The position numbers and the translations under genes were made by a program. Shown here piece after piece: positions 1-6,190 of a stretch of DNA of 6,275 nucleotides. This DNA is from an uncultured Lachnospiraceae bacterium (GTDB taxonomy: Bacteria > Bacillota > Clostridia > Lachnospirales > Lachnospiraceae), in NCBI GenBank assembly GCA_905236365.1, contig CAJOPP010000180.1, positions 1 through 6,275 of the forward strand, given 5' to 3'. How positions within the stretch are numbered: position 1 is the stretch's first letter; each line of letters opens with the position of its first letter. Under the pieces are notes generated by a model. It had not been told where the DNA came from. It saw nothing but the letters and a program-made list of their open reading frames with translations, and ran no database searches.

Positions 1-85
1 CGCGAGGATGCGCACGGATTCGGTTAGGAATTTGTCAGCTAAAGCTGACCCGAATCCGGCGTGCAAGACTCGCAAGCGAGTCTTG
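1..85 (+). repeat. Structured hairpin repeat, copy 1
   Basis: First of two copies of a repeat built from three stems. An outer 9-bp stem pairs 15-23 (CGGATTCGG) with 50-58 (CCGAATCCG). Inside it is a 7-bp hairpin, 34-40 (GTCAGCT) with 43-49 (AGCTGAC). Directly after comes a perfect 10-bp hairpin, 64-73 (CAAGACTCGC) with 76-85 (GCGAGTCTTG), with a two-base loop. The block GGATGCGCA at 6-14 is also shared with copy 2. The left end may lie outside the window. There is no T-run after the last stem, so it is not a classical terminator. It sits 77 bases before the start of the next gene and may be a leader RNA or a dispersed palindromic element. Confidence 0.85.
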
Positions 86-162
86 ACAGAGCTGCGATAT
101 CGTGGAATGCTTTTTCAAGAGAAGAGGACATTGTAAAACGCTTTTGGAGGAGGTGTGTGGTA

Positions 163-684
163 ATGAAATCAGAAACATTGTTAACAATCGTGCAGACGAT
201 TCGGACGCTGTTGCCGATCTTTGCTGCAATTGGTACGATCACTTCGATTATCGGTTTTTGGAAGATGTTTCGGAAATGGAACAAGCCGGGTTACCTGTCG
301 CTGTTTCCGTTTGCCAGAGGCTGGATTTTCGGAAAAGACAGTCCACAAACGTCAAGACTGATTTATGCCTTGTCCGACGGACTTATTGTGATACTGACAC
401 CGATTTTTTATTACATCAGGGCATATGGTGAGGTTCAGGAAGTGACGGTAAGAGGTCATTTGTTTTATGTGGACAAGGCAATGCTGATCGTTACGGCAAT
501 CTGGGCGGTCTGTGAGGTTGCCAGATTCTTAAGTTCCGTCCATATATCAGCCAATCTTTGTAAAAAGAACAAACGAGGAAAAGCATGGATTGCTTCATGG
601 GTGTTAATGCCGAAGCTTTCTAAGATTATTTGGGGCTTTTCCGGAAAATATTTAACAGAAAATAAAGGAGGAAATCAAAAATGA
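163..684 (+). CDS. Small multi-pass membrane protein, DUF5684-like
   Basis: A 173-residue hydrophobic protein of unknown function, probably in the cytoplasmic membrane. Likely membrane segments are at residues 13-34, 67-86 and 105-125, with a fourth weaker one near 141-160; the C-terminus is polar and lysine-rich. The stretch around residues 33-52 (FWKMFRKWNKPGYLSLFPF) resembles the W-x-x-F-x-K-x-x-x-P-G-x-x-x-x-x-P motif of DUF5684-type membrane proteins, but this is recognition by eye and could be only a general similarity. The ATG at 163 was chosen because GGAGGAGGT (146-154) lies 8 bases upstream. An in-frame GTG at 61 is inside the upstream hairpin repeat and has no ribosome site. The stop overlaps the next start as ATGA, so this gene and the SDR gene are translationally coupled. 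No catalytic motif is visible. Confidence 0.8.
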   Translation: MKSETLLTIVQTIRTLLPIFAAIGTITSIIGFWKMFRKWNKPGYLSLFPFARGWIFGKDSPQTSRLIYALSDGLIVILTPIFYYIRAYGEVQEVTVRGHLFYVDKAMLIVTAIWAVCEVARFLSSVHISANLCKKNKRGKAWIASWVLMPKLSKIIWGFSGKYLTENKGGNQK

Positions 685-1538
685 AGACAATTATCATTAC
701 AGGAGCAAATTCAGGACTTGGATTTGAAACGGCAAAGAAGGTAGCAAAGAATAAAGATTACAAGGTGATTCTCGCCTGCCGTAATATGGAAAAAGCGGAG
801 CAGGCAAAGGAGAAAATCACCCGGGAAACGGGAAATGATAATATCACCACGATGCAGCTTGATACATCGTCACTTGCCTCGGTTCGCAATTTTTCCGAAA
901 AGATTGCTGCATCGGGAGAAAAGGTGGATGCATTGGTGAATAATGCAGGCATAACGGCTATGGGCAATTCGGGAATGACAGAGGAGGGGTTTGAACTTGT
1001 CTTTGCGACCAATTATCTGGGTCATTTTCTGCTGATTCAATCACTTTTGCCTCACATGGCAGAGGATGGCAGGATTGTAAATGTATCCTCTGATATGCAC
1101 AATCCACCGGGAGGTGGCATGGCGTGGCCGGGAGTGGAAACAATCGCACATCCAGCAGAGGATGACCGTAAAAAATACTCCTATTCCAAGCTTTGTATGA
1201 TCTATCTGACACATGAGCTGAGCCGCAGACTTCAGGAAGAGGGACGGCACGTCATTGTCAATTCGTTCAATCCGGGATTTATGGCAGATACGAATTTTTC
1301 CAAAGGCGGTGGCAAAGCAAGAGAACTTATGGTCAAGACCACCATGCCGGATCGATATGGAAAACTTGAAACTTCTTCGGATGCACTTGCACAGCTTGTG
1401 ACAGAAGAAAAGTTTGGAACGGTCAGTGGGGAATATTTTGACCGCAGTACGAATACGGCGCGCTCCTCGGAGCTTTCTTACAACGATGAAAATGCAGCGG
1501 AGCTGTGGAAAAAGAGCATGGAGTACTGTGCCCTTTAG
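681..1538 (+). CDS. Short-chain dehydrogenase/reductase (SDR), NAD(P)-dependent
   Basis: A 285-residue cytosolic oxidoreductase with the Rossmann fold of the classical SDR family. The cofactor motif is TGANSGLG at residues 7-14. Arg34 after the second strand (LACRN) suggests NADP(H) preference. Asp61 (LD) contacts adenine, NNAG is at 87-90 and the structural Asn is N111 (ATNYLGHF). The catalytic residues are Ser136/Ser137 (NVSSD), Tyr166 and Lys170 (YSYSK), followed by NPGF at 197-200. All active-site positions are present, so the enzyme should be functional. The overall pattern, with long spacing between the serine and tyrosine and the LGHFLL segment, is closest to the protochlorophyllide reductase / retinol dehydrogenase-like SDRs; the substrate cannot be read from the sequence. 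The ATG follows AAAGGAGG (664-671) by 9 bases and overlaps the previous stop codon by four bases. Confidence 0.95.
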   Translation: MKTIIITGANSGLGFETAKKVAKNKDYKVILACRNMEKAEQAKEKITRETGNDNITTMQLDTSSLASVRNFSEKIAASGEKVDALVNNAGITAMGNSGMTEEGFELVFATNYLGHFLLIQSLLPHMAEDGRIVNVSSDMHNPPGGGMAWPGVETIAHPAEDDRKKYSYSKLCMIYLTHELSRRLQEEGRHVIVNSFNPGFMADTNFSKGGGKARELMVKTTMPDRYGKLETSSDALAQLVTEEKFGTVSGEYFDRSTNTARSSELSYNDENAAELWKKSMEYCAL

Positions 1539-1609
1539 GCGTTTGCATTTCGCAATTACCTATGGCGAAGTCGTTTATTTGGATGCATTCAGTGGAAGGA
1601 GGATACACG

Positions 1610-1915
1610 ATGTCATTATCAATTGCACAAAAAGAAGCTACAAAAATAGAACTAAAAGAAAATCTTCAAAGGAGCGGACTTGAAATTCGGCAGGTTGCCG
1701 AAGCACTCCAAACAACTGAACACTACATTGAAGAACTTTTGGAACTGAATCCGAAAAGATATGAGGATACGTGGATATTGCGTAATTATTTATTCGATGC
1801 AGTACAAAATAGCGGAAAGGAACCGATGCCATTCTCTGTTTTGAAGGCAGATCCACATGATATCTGGTTTCTGGATGCAGATTATATAGATAGAGGGATT
1901 ATCACGGGAAAATAA
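1610..1915 (+). CDS. DUF2316 family protein, small helix-turn-helix-like
   Basis: A 101-residue soluble protein that matches the DUF2316 family in length and pattern. The N-terminus (MSLSIAQKEATKIELKENLQ) is followed by a segment at residues 21-46 with the look of a helix-turn-helix (SGLEIRQVAEALQTTEHYIEE). The family's hallmark blocks then follow: KRYEDTWILRNYL at 49-61, PMPFSVLKAD at 72-81 and IWFLDADYIDRG at 85-96. The family has no established biochemical role; a DNA-binding role is only an inference from the HTH-like part. The ATG at 1610 is preceded by AAGGAGG (1596-1602) with 7 bases of spacing. A longer in-frame reading from ATG 1505 would run back into the SDR gene and is not used. 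The gap to the SDR gene is 71 bases, so co-transcription is possible but not shown. Confidence 0.88.
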   Translation: MSLSIAQKEATKIELKENLQRSGLEIRQVAEALQTTEHYIEELLELNPKRYEDTWILRNYLFDAVQNSGKEPMPFSVLKADPHDIWFLDADYIDRGIITGK

Positions 1916-2077
1916 AGAAATAAGGTATCTGATGAGTTCTGATGAATAGATACGAAATAAGAAGGAACATCGCATGAATCCATCTATGAACAGGATCGGC
2001 TGATTCCGGTGCTGAAGGACGCCACGATCTCTATGGACGGTGATGAACTGACGGAGAATTTGAAAAGGAGGAACAAT

Positions 2078-3169
2078 ATGAGAAAAATAACCGGAGCTTT
2101 CATATTTACACTGTTTGCATGCTGTCTGTCCGCATGCTCATCAAAGGTCGGTCAGCAAGTCCAAACAGAAGAAGTGATAACGGCAGAAGAGGAGTCTTAT
2201 CAGGGTGAGGTAGATCTACCGGAAACAGAAGAGGATGAGAATGGAATAGAATCATCCGATTCCCGTTCGGGTGAAAATCTCCCGGAGACTCGATTCACGG
2301 ATTTGCCTGAAATTACGGCAGGACAGGTAGCAGTGGAAAAAAGTCTATATGTAGATAAAAAAGGCAATACTGCCGTCATACCGGCACAGTTTAAGGTATC
2401 TGAAACGGAAAATGAACAGACTATAAGTACAGGGCTTGTCGTTATCGGACCCGATGGGAGTGAGTTTGTCTGGATACCGACCACTGTGACACCATTGGCA
2501 ATGCGCGATTTTGGAAGTTATTTTATGGGGGGAGATTTCACTAACTATTATGATGAAACAGACCTTGATCTCTATCGGGAAATGAAAAGCAGTGAAGAGT
2601 GTTATGGCGGTTTCTATATGGGACGGTATGAAGCAAGCTTTGGCGGTGGAAGCAGTGTATCCGATTATGTTCCGGCGAGTAAGCGGGTGACAGAGAAGGA
2701 ACGGGGAAGTATCTGGGTGCAGTTTTCGCCACAGGACATCACACTTGTCTGTCAGAATCTTTATGCAGACAATGATACCGTACAGGGATTCTTTCCTTGG
2801 GGAGCTAACTGGGATACGACTCTTCAGTGGTTAATCGATTCCGGCAGTAAATCGGAGAAAGAGGTTATCAGTGACAGTACAGACTGGGGCAACTATTCGG
2901 ATGATTCCTTTTCGGAAAAAGCAAATGGTAAATTTACCGGACAGTGGGAAGAAACAAAAGCAAACAATATCTACGATCTGGCGGGCAACAATTGGGAATG
3001 GACGCAGGAGAGAAATGGCGGTGGAAATTATGTGATGCGTGGCGGTGGCTATAATCTGATGGGTGGAGCTTGTTCCGGTAGCAGTTATCCGGCGGCTTTG
3101 CGTGATCCCTTGCCCGGAAATGACCATCATCCGAATGTGGCATTTCGGGTGGCACTTTATGTAAAGTGA
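2078..3169 (+). CDS. Lipoprotein with FGE-sulfatase / C-type lectin-like domain
   Basis: A 363-residue surface lipoprotein. Residues 1-20 form a lipoprotein signal peptide (MRK, hydrophobic core, lipobox LSAC), so Cys20 should carry the lipid anchor. Residues 24-80 are a very acidic, flexible linker rich in Glu, Asp, Ser and Thr. From about residue 98 the protein has the signature of the formylglycine-generating-enzyme-like (SUMF1/FGE-sulfatase) fold: EFVWIP at 129-134, GGFYMGRYEAS at 177-187, NNIYDLAGNNWEWT at 296-309, VMRGGGYNL at 319-327 and a final AFRVALYVK at 355-363. The ACSG at 331-334 offers only one cysteine near the place where true FGE has a catalytic pair, so a binding or structural role seems more likely than sulfatase activation. 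The ATG follows AAGGAGG (2065-2071) by 6 bases. The frame stays open upstream to 1961, but that extension would bury the signal peptide. Confidence 0.88.
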   Translation: MRKITGAFIFTLFACCLSACSSKVGQQVQTEEVITAEEESYQGEVDLPETEEDENGIESSDSRSGENLPETRFTDLPEITAGQVAVEKSLYVDKKGNTAVIPAQFKVSETENEQTISTGLVVIGPDGSEFVWIPTTVTPLAMRDFGSYFMGGDFTNYYDETDLDLYREMKSSEECYGGFYMGRYEASFGGGSSVSDYVPASKRVTEKERGSIWVQFSPQDITLVCQNLYADNDTVQGFFPWGANWDTTLQWLIDSGSKSEKEVISDSTDWGNYSDDSFSEKANGKFTGQWEETKANNIYDLAGNNWEWTQERNGGGNYVMRGGGYNLMGGACSGSSYPAALRDPLPGNDHHPNVAFRVALYVK

Positions 3170-3204
3170 ATGTAACTGCTTAGGCAGCATTTCACATTAA
3201 CTGC

Positions 3205-3283
3205 GGGATGCGCAGGGATTTGCATATGAAATATGTCAGCATAGCTGACACAAATCCCGTTCAAGACTCGCGAGCGAGTCTTG
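3205..3283 (+). repeat. Structured hairpin repeat, copy 2
   Basis: Second copy of the repeat at 1-85, in the same orientation. The outer stem pairs 3215-3222 (GGGATTTG) with 3251-3258 (CAAATCCC). The inner hairpin pairs 3234-3240 (TGTCAGC) with 3244-3250 (GCTGACA). The adjacent 10-bp hairpin pairs 3262-3271 (CAAGACTCGC) with 3274-3283 (GCGAGTCTTG); its arms are identical to copy 1 while its loop is GA instead of AA. The block GGATGCGCA precedes the structure as in copy 1. Two base pairs of the outer stem differ from copy 1 by changes on both sides, so pairing is preserved. It lies between the lipoprotein stop and the amidohydrolase start, 60 bases before the latter, and has no following T-run. 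Confidence 0.87.
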
Positions 3284-3343
3284 AATTTACGACGCAACAG
3301 GCATACCGGAATGTTCTGGAATAATTGAAGGAGGTAATTTTAC

Positions 3344-4339
3344 ATGAAACGTCTGATTACAGTGGAAGAACATTATAATTCGAACGCAATCAATGAAAAA
3401 ATAAAAAAGATTTATGAGAAATATGGAACGGAAGAGGAGAAAAAGTCTGGCAGGACTGTATCCGGCGATGCAGCACAGGGAGTTGATGACTTAGGGGCCG
3501 GGAGGATTGCATACATGGATGCACATGGAATTGATGCGCAAGTCATCAGTTATGCCAGTGGTATTCCTGCAACAATGGAGCCGGAATATTCTTTGGAACT
3601 TTGCCGGGACGTCAATAACGAAATGGCAGAGAAGGCTGCTGCATATCCCGGACGTTTTTATCTCTTTGCACATCTTCCTCTTGGAGATGGTAAGGAGGCG
3701 GCAAAAGAGCTGGAACGTTGCGTGAAGGAACTTGGCTTTGTGGGTGCTATGCTTTCCGGACATTATCACGACATTCCGTATGATGACGAGCATTATTTTC
3801 CAATCTTTGAAAAGGCACAGGAACTGGATGTTCCGGTCTATCTCCATCCGGGGCTTGTCAGTCAGATAGTTACGGATAACTATTACAAGGGAAATTGGTC
3901 TCCGGGAATAACTTCCATGCTTTCCCGTTTCGGAATCGGCTGGCATTATGATGTAGGTATGCAGGTGCTTAGAATGATGTTTGCCGGATTATTTGACAGA
4001 TTGCCGAATTTGAAAATCATGATCGGGCACTGGGGTGAACTTGTATCATTTTATATGTATCGGACTGACGAGATTCCGCAGGAAGTAACAGGGTTGAAGA
4101 AGAAAATCAGTGATTATTTCAAGGGAAATATCTATGTAAATCCATCCGGTATGCTGTATGCAGAGCAATTTCGTTACTGTCTGGATACATTTGGTGTGGA
4201 CCATATTACCTGGGGCGAGGATTATCCGTACCGGAAGAAGGAAGATATCCGCAGTTTTCTTGAAAATTGTGATCTGTCAGACGAAGAAAAAGAGAAAATA
4301 GCCCACGGAAATGTGGAATTTTTGTTGCATATACAGTAG
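3344..4339 (+). CDS. Amidohydrolase family protein (ACMSD / 2,3-dihydroxybenzoate decarboxylase type)
   Basis: A 331-residue cytosolic metal-dependent enzyme of the Amidohydro_2 family. The fold is a TIM barrel, and known members with this motif layout (gamma-resorcylate, 2,3-dihydroxybenzoate and ACMS decarboxylases) remove CO2 from aromatic or related acids without oxidation. The expected metal and catalytic residues are all present: Glu8 and His10 in VEEH, His168 in VYLHPG, His229 in MIGHWGE, and Asp293 in WGEDYPY. Other family blocks are DAQVISY (64-70), a CRDVNNEMA helix (87-95) and FYLFAHLPL (105-113). The length is typical. The E-x-H start, rather than the H-x-H of hydrolytic amidohydrolases, favours a decarboxylase, but the substrate cannot be named. 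The ATG follows AAGGAGGT (3328-3335) by 8 bases. Repeat copy 2 lies in its upstream region. No clear terminator follows. Confidence 0.9.
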   Translation: MKRLITVEEHYNSNAINEKIKKIYEKYGTEEEKKSGRTVSGDAAQGVDDLGAGRIAYMDAHGIDAQVISYASGIPATMEPEYSLELCRDVNNEMAEKAAAYPGRFYLFAHLPLGDGKEAAKELERCVKELGFVGAMLSGHYHDIPYDDEHYFPIFEKAQELDVPVYLHPGLVSQIVTDNYYKGNWSPGITSMLSRFGIGWHYDVGMQVLRMMFAGLFDRLPNLKIMIGHWGELVSFYMYRTDEIPQEVTGLKKKISDYFKGNIYVNPSGMLYAEQFRYCLDTFGVDHITWGEDYPYRKKEDIRSFLENCDLSDEEKEKIAHGNVEFLLHIQ

Positions 4340-4409
4340 TCTGACCATCATATCGTAAAGAAGAAAAAAGATATAAATGATTTTCTGTTTGTTGCTATTC
4401 GAGGTTCGT

Positions 4410-4445
4410 TTATGCCTAAACAGTTTTGTCAGTGTTTAGGCATAA
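4410..4445. repeat. Perfect 13-bp inverted repeat
   Basis: The arm at 4410-4422 (TTATGCCTAAACA) is the exact reverse complement of 4433-4445 (TGTTTAGGCATAA), with a 10-base loop GTTTTGTCAG. It lies 70 bases after the amidohydrolase stop and about 55 bases before the PadR promoter. No run of T follows on either strand, so an intrinsic terminator is doubtful. It could be a rho-independent-like barrier between the two operons, a protein binding site, or a member of a dispersed palindrome family. A second pairing is possible: CAGTTT at 4421-4426 with AAACTG at 4451-4456. Confidence 0.8.
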
Positions 4446-4497
4446 CAGTGAAACTGAAGGCTGAACAGTTACACTATATATGTTGTTTGATCAATAC

Positions 4498-4593
4498 CTA
4501 CTTGACAACACATAGTAGATATGCTATAGTTTTATCTACTTGATGACACATAGTAGGTATATTTTGATTTATCTACTTAGTGACACATAGTAG
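4498..4593 (+). promoter_or_regulatory. Three 21-bp operator-like repeats before padR-type gene
   Basis: Three near-identical direct repeats lie at 4498-4518, 4536-4556 and 4573-4593, spaced 38 and 37 bases from start to start. Each begins CTACTT and ends ACACATAGTAG, so each is itself an imperfect dyad (CTACT, 11 bases, AGTAG). Only the middle three to four bases vary. Repeat 1 covers the -35 box and spacer of the promoter, repeat 2 the expected transcription start, and repeat 3 the leader close to the start codon. This placement is what autorepression by a dimeric PadR protein would need. That PadR is the ligand is an inference; the repeats and dyads are seen directly. Confidence 0.85.
4502..4530 (+). 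promoter_or_regulatory. Sigma-A type promoter of the PadR operon
   Basis: A perfect -35 box TTGACA (4502-4507) is separated by exactly 17 bases from a -10 box TATAGT (4525-4530). The -10 is preceded by TGC (4522-4524), which gives an extended -10. Transcription should start near 4537, inside the second operator-like repeat, leaving a leader of about 85 bases. The promoter is close to consensus, so without a repressor it should be strong, in keeping with the three overlapping operator-like repeats. Confidence 0.85.
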
Positions 4594-4622
4594 CACTTAA
4601 TGTAATGGACGGAGGCTGCAGT

Positions 4623-4958
4623 TTGGATGATTCACAATTAATAAGAGGTGTCTTAGAAGGATGTGTGTTAGGTATTATTGCACAGGGAGAAACATATGGA
4701 TATGAGATTCTTTCAAAACTTGAACAAGCAGGTTTTGAAAATCTTTTAGAAGGCACATTGTATCCGGTTCTCACCCGCTTAGAGAAAAAAGGACTGATTG
4801 CTTGTCGGAAAGCGAAGTCCCCCTTTGGCCCCATAAGGAAATACTTTTCTATCACAGAAGCGGGAAAACATTATTTTTCGGAATTTAAAGAAAGTTATGT
4901 AAGAATTATGAGTGCGTCGGAACGTATTTTAAATATTATGGATGACTCAGAACAGTAA
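4623..4958 (+). CDS. PadR family transcriptional regulator
   Basis: A 111-residue DNA-binding protein with the PadR winged helix-turn-helix. Family signatures are QLIRGVLEGCVLGII at residues 5-19, TYGYEIL at 24-30, the recognition-helix block EGTLYPVLTRLEKKGLI at 43-59 and the wing GPIRKYFSITEAG at 69-81, followed by a C-terminal dimerisation helix. The length is normal for the short PadR subfamily. The TTG at 4623 is preferred as start because GGACGGAGG (4608-4616) lies just upstream and the protein then begins MDDSQL as usual in this family. The ATG at 4605 in the same frame would add six residues but has no ribosome site. It is probably the autorepressor acting on the operator-like repeats at 4498-4593. 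The adjacent membrane protein gene is the likely second gene of its operon. Confidence 0.93.
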   Translation: MDDSQLIRGVLEGCVLGIIAQGETYGYEILSKLEQAGFENLLEGTLYPVLTRLEKKGLIACRKAKSPFGPIRKYFSITEAGKHYFSEFKESYVRIMSASERILNIMDDSEQ

Positions 4959-5034
4959 AGGTATTAAGAGGAAAGTAGGTATAAATGTAGCGTAAAGAAG
5001 GTTAGTGTTGGTTGGCATGAAGGAGAAAGTGGCA

Positions 5035-6180
5035 ATGGTGGACAGTTATTGGTTATATGAAGATAAATTACAGGATGCTTATAAGGAGTCTTTTTGTACG
5101 GTGAAAGCATATGTTAATGCAAGTATCATTGATGATCAGACCAAAGGGGAATTGTTGAATACAATGTTGGATATGCTGCTTACGGCACAGGAAGAAGGAG
5201 AACCTCCGGAGAAGGTCACAGGCAAAGATCTGGAGCGGTTTTGTGCAAATTATTGTTCAGGATACGGTGTCAAAGAGCAGATTTTTTATTTTGGGGATAA
5301 AATGATAGGAGGGATTCACATTCTGCTGTTTATGTCTGCCTTAGATATGCTGATTGCTTTGTCAGAGTACTTAGAGGGAAATGAGATAAATGTTTTTACC
5401 TACTATGCAGAAAGTAGTTTGTTTCAATATGGTATCGGACTTTTTTTGATTGGATTAGCAGGTGTTGTGTTTGATTTCTTTACGAAGAAATATCTTTTTC
5501 AAAAATTTAATCGAAAGATATTTCTGACGGTTGTCAAAGTCATTTACATTGGAGTCGTGATTGCATTTTGTGTTGCTATGATCTATGCTTTTTTTAAACA
5601 CATCAATATTCTTCCGGATATTCCAGCCTGGATTACCTTTTTCAGTATGGGACTGTTGACCATTTTCTACCATATTGCAACAAAGGAACACAGGAAAGAA
5701 CAAAAAGCCTATCAGGTTACTTTTGGAGCCTATTTTGGTGGTTCTGAGCAAGATGGTATATCGCAATTGGAAAAGGAGCGCTATTTTAAAATCAATTGCA
5801 AGAGGGAGAAAAAGGGAGAGCCATCATTGACACAGGAAGAATTTCTTATAATGGAACAGGCGGAATGTGAGAAATTATACAAAAATCCTTTTCAGATAAA
5901 ATTAAAAGGTATAGCAGTTGGGGTTTTGATAGGATTACTGGCAGGCATATTCGTGATATTTTGTCATGCGGAATTTGCCCCTTCTTTTGGTGAGATGATC
6001 TTACAGAGGTTTGAAACACCTACTGATTTTGTAATATTTATTATTCTGATTGTACTATTAATTGGGATAGTGTTGTACGGCTGCTGGAGGAGCAGTAAAC
6101 GGATAGCGGAAGAAAAACTGGAATGGATCAGGAGAGAATTGGAAAATCATACGGTTTGGGAACCGTATAAGAAAAGGTAG
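5035..6180 (+). CDS. Six-helix membrane protein in the PadR operon, HAAS/DUF1700-like N-terminus
   Basis: A protein of about 381 residues, not assigned to a named function. The first 80 residues are soluble and helical (WLYEDKLQDAYKESF, then AQEEGEPPEKVTGKDLERFCANY near 51-73). They resemble the cytoplasmic HAAS / DUF1700 / DUF1048-type domains often encoded behind PadR regulators in Firmicutes. Membrane segments are expected near residues 91-110, 127-149, 163-187, 196-213, 292-310 and 331-349. A soluble loop of about 75 residues (about 215-290, rich in Lys and Glu) divides them into four plus two. The C-terminal tail is a charged helix. The ATG at 5035 follows AAGGAG (5020-5025) by 9 bases. 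ATG 5017 and GTG 5005 are alternatives in frame with poorer spacing. The gap to the PadR stop is 76 bases without a promoter that I can see, so co-transcription is likely. Confidence 0.75.
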   Translation: MVDSYWLYEDKLQDAYKESFCTVKAYVNASIIDDQTKGELLNTMLDMLLTAQEEGEPPEKVTGKDLERFCANYCSGYGVKEQIFYFGDKMIGGIHILLFMSALDMLIALSEYLEGNEINVFTYYAESSLFQYGIGLFLIGLAGVVFDFFTKKYLFQKFNRKIFLTVVKVIYIGVVIAFCVAMIYAFFKHINILPDIPAWITFFSMGLLTIFYHIATKEHRKEQKAYQVTFGAYFGGSEQDGISQLEKERYFKINCKREKKGEPSLTQEEFLIMEQAECEKLYKNPFQIKLKGIAVGVLIGLLAGIFVIFCHAEFAPSFGEMILQRFETPTDFVIFIILIVLLIGIVLYGCWRSSKRIAEEKLEWIRRELENHTVWEPYKKR

Positions 6181-6190
6181 AAAATGCAGA

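Noticed and set aside
15..85. Hairpin repeat as a tRNA or as an intrinsic terminator
   Set aside because: The stem lengths and loops do not fit a tRNA cloverleaf and no T-run follows the last stem in either copy.
83..111. Promoter with TTGACA at 83-88 at the end of repeat copy 1
   Set aside because: At 17-base spacing the -10 would be AATGCT, which is poor; the second copy does not keep the TTGACA.
61..162. Longer start (GTG at 61) for the first membrane protein
   Set aside because: It lies inside the hairpin repeat without a ribosome site, whereas the ATG at 163 has GGAGGAGGT 8 bases upstream.
1549..1569. Hairpin TTCGC/GCGAA after the SDR gene as terminator
   Set aside because: Only five base pairs with an 11-base loop and no proper T-run directly after it.
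3166..3195. Hairpin GTGAA/TTCAC with inner CTGC/GCAG over the lipoprotein stop codon
   Set aside because: The stem is interrupted and not followed by T residues, so a terminator call is not supported.
4498..4593. CRISPR-like array
   Set aside because: Only three 21-bp repeats with gaps of 16-17 bases, located exactly over a promoter; no cas genes. Operators explain them better.
3344..4958. PadR as regulator of the upstream decarboxylase-like gene, by analogy with phenolic acid decarboxylase control
   Set aside because: The operator-like repeats lie over the PadR promoter, downstream of the amidohydrolase gene; none are seen before 3344.
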